The position numbers and the translations under genes were made by a program. The notes beneath the pieces were generated by a model, which was not told the DNA's origin, made no database searches, and was given only the letters and a program-made list of their open reading frames with translations. From NCBI GenBank assembly GCA_947172415.1, contig OX359196.1, forward strand, positions 250,501 to 314,500: a DNA stretch of 64,000 nucleotides, read 5' to 3'. The DNA is from Chondrosia reniformis (taxonomy: Eukaryota > Porifera > Demospongiae > Chondrillida > Chondrillidae). Numbering within the stretch: position 1 is the stretch's first letter; every line of letters begins with the position of its first letter. Positions 59,001 to 64,000 of the stretch are shown piece after piece.

Positions 59001-59030
59001 AAGACAAAGGTGGTCACATTGGAGTACTAG
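53063..59030 (+). CDS. ALDH1L2: 10-formyltetrahydrofolate dehydrogenase ALDH1L, probably mitochondrial
   Basis: 930-aa enzyme that oxidises 10-formyl-THF to THF and CO2 with NADP+. 18 exons: 53063-53514, 54534-54699, 55014-55175, 55245-55541, 55598-55686, 55756-55900, 55982-56101, 56228-56290, 56345-56560, 56625-56695, 56941-57134, 57290-57383, 57444-57540, 57784-57956, 58144-58341, 58459-58540, 58727-58844, 58975-59030. Residues 1-30 are Arg/Ser-rich without acids ([20 protein letters not shown]), a mitochondrial presequence. The hydrolase domain has [16 protein letters not shown] (His136) and ADDGLDTG (Asp172). The carrier-protein domain has SGAGSMDV with Ser384 for 4'-phosphopantetheine. 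The ALDH domain has LELGGKSP (Glu701) and GENCIAAGR (Cys735). All catalytic residues are intact. The presequence argues for the ALDH1L2 type. Confidence 0.96.
53525..53990 (+). repeat. 21-bp minisatellite in ALDH1L intron 1
   Basis: Some 20-25 copies of ggtccgtacattaatacacta, with interspersed shorter 12-bp units (ggtccgtacatta), in intron 53515-54533. Confidence 0.95.
54150..54420 (+). repeat. 16-bp minisatellite in ALDH1L intron 1
   Basis: About 16 copies of ccctatatagtacatc, the second independent array in the same intron. Confidence 0.93.
54850..54960 (+). mobile_element. Dispersed element B, copy 2
   Basis: In ALDH1L intron 54700-55013. Contains gatgaagacctacgggttga then aacgttc and ends in gctcaataaacttca; pairs with 18715-18850. 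Confidence 0.5.
57590..57745 (+). repeat. 33-bp minisatellite in ALDH1L intron
   Basis: About five copies of a unit with core cccacccagccagtccctcc in intron 57541-57783. Confidence 0.92.
58010..58125 (+). repeat. 27-bp minisatellite in ALDH1L intron
   Basis: Four copies of a unit with core cctcatatgccacacccctt in intron 57957-58143. Confidence 0.9.
58550..58720 (+). repeat. C/T-rich minisatellite in ALDH1L intron
   Basis: Units built from ctcccacttacccctccctc and ctgcccctc in intron 58541-58726, running up to the acceptor. Confidence 0.9.
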
Positions 59031-59689
59031 TAGAGAAGGATAGCAAACTAATGATTGAACTATTAGATAAATTGTATTTATTCAATTAATTCAAATGTAA
59101 GCATACATTTCATAAAGCACAATAATAATAATATAATGTAAATATATAAGCTGATGCATTTGCATATAAGCATTTATTCTGTTTTGGTAATGTACAAACT
59201 TTCATTGGAATCTTACTGGTGGGGCCAAACAATGCTGTATAATTTTTTTCCTTTTTTTCTTTTTTGTTTCTCTTTTCGCAATTTTCTCATACGATTAACA
59301 CCATGGCATATACTTGTTATACAATATATATGCAAATGCTAATACAATATACAGCTCTTAATATTTTTACTATGCATTTGTACTTTTGCACTGAAAACAG
59401 TTCTAAATATAGAAGGAAAATGAGTACCTTTTCTATTATAAATACGTATACTGTACTTGTTATACAATAATTTACAAGAGTATACTAAATGCTTATATAT
59501 CAATCTCATCATTGGCATAAACTGGGATTGTTTAAATAATTAATCTTTTTTTTTGGCAATCTTACAAATTTAAGAAAAAGAAAAAACAGTTCAAATAATA
59601 AAATATAGTTCTTAAACTTGTTCTTCATAGTTGTTCTTGGCTTTGAGTTGTTACTGGATTGTTGCTAAAGTACTTCTCTTCGCATCACT
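59031..59689. other. ALDH1L 3' UTR and AT-rich intergenic DNA
   Basis: Very AT-rich, with aataataataat near 59120 and long T runs near 59240. No coding potential seen. Confidence 0.55.
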
Positions 59690-60334
59690 TTACTGAGTGT
59701 AAAGATGATCCCAGGGCACACCACGTGGAGGTGGAAGTACTTCGTGCCCCAAAAAATGTTTACAACTCTGTTTGACACTTCCACTACGGGCGTCGTAAGA
59801 GAAGCTGCACGGGAACGATCCGGCGTACCTGACCGACCTATGACCAGTTACTAGACTTGCCCTGCCATGCTGCGAACAGAACAAGCCCGACCCTGGCGGA
59901 CCACAAACTCCCACCAATGAGAATCATCATGTGCACACAACGCAGCTTGGGAACACTGCACACAGACTTTAGCTCATTGGGATTGGTCAGGCGCTTTAGA
60001 GTAGGGACCCATCAGTTCACTGAACTGCAAGAAAAGAATTGAAATACATAATATTAACAATTGCAAAGAAATACTACATTGATAAGTGAATACAAAAATT
60101 GAATACAAATCCAATTACTTTCCAAACCAACCTGAAGCTGCAGCCTACAACAGGGGTTCCTGACCAACTACGTAGTGGCACTGGACCCACGCATCCTCCA
60201 GGTACGGGTCGTATAGCAAGAATCCCGCACACTAGCAGGATTAATAGTGAGATACATCTCCAGGCACTAACCCATAGGTAGAGAGACCACCCCACTATAC
60301 GAACACCGATGACCCTTTGGCTACATGGTACCAT
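59690..60334 (-). ncRNA. Possible spliced minus-strand transcript, coding status unclear
   Basis: This stretch is richer in G+C than its surroundings. On the minus strand a donor (TTCAG|GTTGGT, exon end 60131) and a strong acceptor (TTCTTTTCTTGCAG, exon start 60030) define a possible intron. An ORF from ATG 60334 (MVPCSQRVIGVRIVGWSLYL) has one hydrophobic stretch (CISLLILLVCGILAI) but terminates soon after the junction. I recognise no family. A cAMP-response-like tgacgtca at 60502-60509 lies upstream and could belong to its promoter. It may be a non-coding RNA, a short membrane peptide gene, or nothing. Confidence 0.25.
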
Positions 60335-63165
60335 GGTCGTGCTCCTACCACGGTTTTCGCGTCGATCTACGCAAGCATAGACCTCCAGAGTTGATGGCTC
60401 GTAAGCCGTACGACTGAAACTTTTCTTGGTCTATTATAGGGAAATTTGGCGGGATAGTCGCGCGCGATAAGCGCGGACCCTGTTGTATTATCGTTCTGAA
60501 GTGACGTCATGTCGTATCCTGCTGCGGCCTCAAGCTCAGGAACAGTTGTCAATTCAGTAAAGCATGTGCGACACGTATATAATATTAATGTCAACATTAA
60601 CATATGCCCATACTCCTTTAATTGCATGCTGCATGCTAATTACTTAATATAGTGTAGATGTATACTTAAATCTACCTCTCCAAAAAAGGTAAAGGTAGTA
60701 AAGACATGGCTTATACAGATCTGAATATCTATAGCCTATGGTCACTACTCAGTTTTGTACAATTTACATTTTAAGATTTATACATTGGACATTAGGCGAA
60801 GCAAGATCACATGTACATCAATGTAAATTAACACCACATGCAGTCTGCAGGAGAAGAGAGATATACTATGAATCATGATTAATGGTCTACATTATATATG
60901 GTGATTAAAATGGTCTACATGCATGTAGAGTGATTAAATGGCAGTCATCAGGTGTGTTTGTAAATTGAATATGGAACTTCATTATAAAGTTTCTTTTTTA
61001 GATTGAAATTGTTTCATTTCCTTCTACTTGTCTCACAACTTATATTTGTTGCCTAAACGTTAACATTGACAATGTCTATATTTGCCTTTTTGCACTTCTA
61101 TAGAGCAATAATTTCAGAATATCCTAGCTGTATACATAGTAAGACTTGAACACATGAAATTTGTATGAGTCTATATCATTTGAATTTCTAATTGTCTGTG
61201 TATAGAAATTGACAAGATGTGGACAAGATACTACATTTACTCTCTGAGGTTTTGGTACATGCAACAAAAGTCTTAACTCAGCATGTAGTTCATAAAGTTA
61301 ATCTTTATTGAGACACTGTCAACTTCATAAATTTAATTAAGACTTTGTAATAAAGAGACATATTTACAGAGTTTAATTTGAGTTCCCAAGTGCCTGACAG
61401 TGTGTTATAATGTATGAAGATTGACCAGCAATATTAGATGAATAATGTACACTTTCATGCAGTTTAGGTGACCAGCAAAGTTAATGTTTAAATGCATGAT
61501 CAGTTGTACCTTGAATTGATTACATTGCATGATTGCAATTGTTGCTATGGCAATGTTGCAATTTAGGTGTTCCTATGGTAACTTGTACTTATTAGTTAGC
61601 ATGAAATTATTGTTCTTAATGGTCAATTTCCTAAACTCTAGAAACATATAAATTGTTCTTGTTACTTGTAACAGTCCAGGCCAATGAAAAGCACTTTTCA
61701 GCCATATTTTCTAGGCTTAGCTATAATTATAATTTCTATTTTTTGTTTGGTAGAACCAGCTACAGTTGTCATGTCTTTAAATTGACAAAGAAATGCACAA
61801 GTTAATGTTCTATAGCTAATAATTCATTTGTAGACCCTTAAATTGATTACATGCATGGATTGCAGCTGTTGCTATGGCAATGTTTCAGGTGCTACCATGG
61901 CAATATTGTACTAATTATCTAGTTTGAATTTATTGTTCTTAATGGTCACATGTCTTTAAACTGACAAAGGAAGGCTACACTAGGTTAATCAATATTCAAA
62001 GGAACCCCAAACTTAAATTGTGTTTCTTACAGTTTGGTTGTAGTCTATAGCTCTCAGCTAATGGTCAAAGCACAAATTTGATGTTGCTCAATTGAATAGC
62101 TCCTTAGCCATGTATTAACCATTCAATAGGTCAGTTCTCTCAACTAGTCCATGCAGTGTCTCTATATGCCTTGGAGCCAGTTATATCTGTTCCTGTTAAG
62201 TGTATATAGTTAGCTATAGCAGTTTGGGTTTCATAGTAACTTTCCTACCACATATGAATTTGAATTACATTAAACTTGCATTGGATGTTTTAGTTATGAT
62301 TTATGTTGACAATAATGAATGTGCTAGACATTTAGCTAAGATATGTAGTATTATCAAGCAGGTATAATCACACATTTACACGATGTCTATTTCTCATTTC
62401 TACTAAAATTAAGTTATGAGCTACTCTAGAATGAAATGAAGAGCTGCTGACCTGTATTACATCAATAGTTCATTATGTATTCCAAGAGGTTCCAATTGCT
62501 AGAGTTTTAGTACATTTAGTATGTCAGTTTGTATTTTTTGTGATATTGCCATTTCAGATATTTGGGATTGCCTGTTAATTAGAGAAGTTTGTTAGAATAT
62601 TCTAGTCAAGATGAAAGATGAATGGCAATAACAAAGAACAATAGCAGGGTCAAGCCCAAAGCAACTGAATTACAATCCTATGACAGGGAATGATATCTGT
62701 TACAATAGCAACTGTTCAATAACAATGTTACACAATAACAGCCAAGCATTACCATAGCAACACTTCAATTACAACCTTCAACATTAACAGCCAAGCATTA
62801 CCATAGCAACACTTCAATTATTAGCCAAGCCAATTGGCCAACTAACTGTGAGAACATGTGCCCATATTTACCAGCTGATTTTAACAAAAAGGTTTAATTT
62901 AATTTACAATGTAATTATAATGTATAATGTGACTAGAACATTTATGCCTAGAAAATGGTTACTAAGTAACAGAACTTTATCATTAACTTTACGTTAAAGA
63001 GAATCATTCAAAACTTCTGCCATCATATGGATGGTTACCATGGTTACCATAACATTATTAAATGCTCATTATTCAAAGGAAGGTATATACCTAATTACGT
63101 AATAAAACCAAACTTGTGGTTATAAAACTGTTATGTACAAAGTTTTTAGACTTTAAAAATAAAAA
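60335..63165. other. Gene-poor AT-rich intergenic region
   Basis: About 2.8 kb with no recognisable exon. Two diverged copies of a 100-bp segment (gattgcaattgttgctatgg at about 61532 and attgcagctgttgctatggc at about 61859) contain X-box-like gttgctatggcaa. A shorter pair (aacagccaagcattaccata, about 62736 and 62786) is also present. Confidence 0.5.
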
Positions 63166-63993
63166 TTATTTCTTCATCTTTCTTCGTTTTAAAAGTGAAT
63201 TCCGAAGTGCAATCTATACATTTTGCAAAAGGGTAGTGTTTAAATATAATCAACGTGCCTTCTCCTGCATGTGGATGCATAAATATGTACCTGTTTCTCC
63301 TTAAAAGATCTTGCCTTCTTCTTCCTTAATCCCTTCTTGTGAATAACCATTGTGAAAGCTTTCTTTTTAGACTTTTCCTAGAGAGCACGAGTAATACAAC
63401 ACAACATGAAAGACTGAAAACAGCAATTAGAACTATAAAGGTCAGAGTTCAATACAAGTGCTTTGTACCTTATTTGTTGTGCTGGCAAAAGGATTTTGTC
63501 TCCTCTTCTGGTAGGCATACTTCTCCCGTCCCTTCCTTCCTGCCTGTAACAAGGTGGACATAATAGAGGAGCAGAAATTGAGAGTATTTCATCTTTAAAC
63601 TCATTGAGCAACTTTGGACATGGTTGGCTTAATCTTTGCTAACCAATTCAAGGCAGTGAGGGTGCATGGGGTCAGGTTTGGATGAAGGAGTGTTAAGGTA
63701 GTACCTTGTAGTGTGACTCACTTCTGCTTGTGCAATCTTCTCCTCTCTTGTTGACCTCTTCTTTTTATGAACAAATGCAATGTCTGCTAAACTGACAAAT
63801 TCTTTCCTAATTAGTTATTAGTAGAACATGCTAAACAAGTTATCAATGAAGAACTACTCTTTTTATACCTCTCTGCATCACTGTTCTCAAGTTCTTCAAT
63901 CTCTTTGGCCTTTCTTTTTCGTGACTTTCTTGTTTCCAACTTTTGAGCAACTTGTTTGACCTGAATCTTCTCAAAGTCTTCTGGAGTTAGTAG
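63166..63993 (-). CDS. SDAD1: SDA1 homologue (SDAD1), C-terminal exons
   Basis: Nucleolar protein needed for 60S ribosomal subunit assembly and export. Five terminal exons are visible: 63869-63993, 63722-63806, 63469-63543, 63291-63377, 63166-63213; the rest lies beyond the window. Readable order: LLTPEDFEKIQVKQVAQKL, a basic KSRKRKAKEIEELEN stretch, SLADIAFVHKKKRSTREEK, GRKGREKYAYQKRRQNPFAS, TTNKEKSKKKAFTMVIHK, KKKARSFKEKQIALRNSLLK and a stop after RRKMKK. The vertebrate tail has the same [33 protein letters not shown] pattern. All five junctions keep phase; the exon at 63722 uses AG|G. Confidence 0.92.
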
Positions 63994-64000
63994 CTATAAG

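Noticed and set aside
63339-63563. Plus-strand 74-codon frame opposite SDAD1
   Set aside because: Antisense shadow of two SDAD1 exons.

Overview
Eukaryotic nuclear DNA, almost certainly from an early-branching marine animal; a demosponge is my best guess (inference). Evidence: short GT-AG introns in metazoan-type genes, very tight gene spacing, head-to-head promoters, and clear orthologues of DENND6, SMKR1, NRF1, an FGD-family RhoGEF, TIMM17, ZIP13, TTLL3/8, a TspanC8 tetraspanin, ataxin-7, SENP8, eIF4E3, ALDH1L and SDAD1. I built exon models by hand from splice sites and checked that reading phase is kept across every junction. For all complete models except the ataxin-7 gene (first exon unresolved) the exon lengths sum to a whole number of codons.

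Layout. 52-1171 (+): 3' end of DENND6. 1835-2123 (-): SMKR1. 2279-4430 (-): NRF1, head-to-head with 4584-10067 (+), a rifampicin-phosphotransferase/PEP-synthase-like enzyme. 10379-16211 (-): FGD-type DH-PH-FYVE-PH protein. 17028-22598 (-) and 23255-26005 (+): two divergent astacin proteases with a shared cysteine-rich tail. 26689-27768 (-): TIMM17. 28526-29392 (-): ZIP13-like zinc transporter, head-to-head with 29642-34722 (+), a TTLL3/8 tubulin glycylase. 35234-39697 (-): TspanC8 tetraspanin. 40246-43755 or further (-): ataxin-7-like SAGA subunit, head-to-head with 44534-46211 (+), SENP8. 46306-50726 (-): 1441-residue protein with four degenerate phosphagen (guanidino) kinase domains and a predicted N-myristoylation signal, head-to-head with 50896-52976 (+), eIF4E3. 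53063-59030 (+): ALDH1L with a mitochondrial presequence. 59031-63165: gene-poor AT-rich DNA with one doubtful spliced transcript. 63166-63993 (-): C-terminal exons of SDAD1.

The genes are mostly unrelated housekeeping and signalling genes rather than one pathway. SMKR1, TTLL3/8 and possibly the myristoylated kinase-like protein could share a ciliary or flagellar role (inference). The most unusual items are the four-domain phosphagen-kinase-like pseudoenzyme, the three-repeat cysteine-rich domain shared by the two astacins, an ataxin-7 intron that is open in frame over its whole length, and a different private minisatellite in nearly every larger intron, one of them built on an RFX X-box-like motif. 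Several non-autonomous dispersed repeats are also present.
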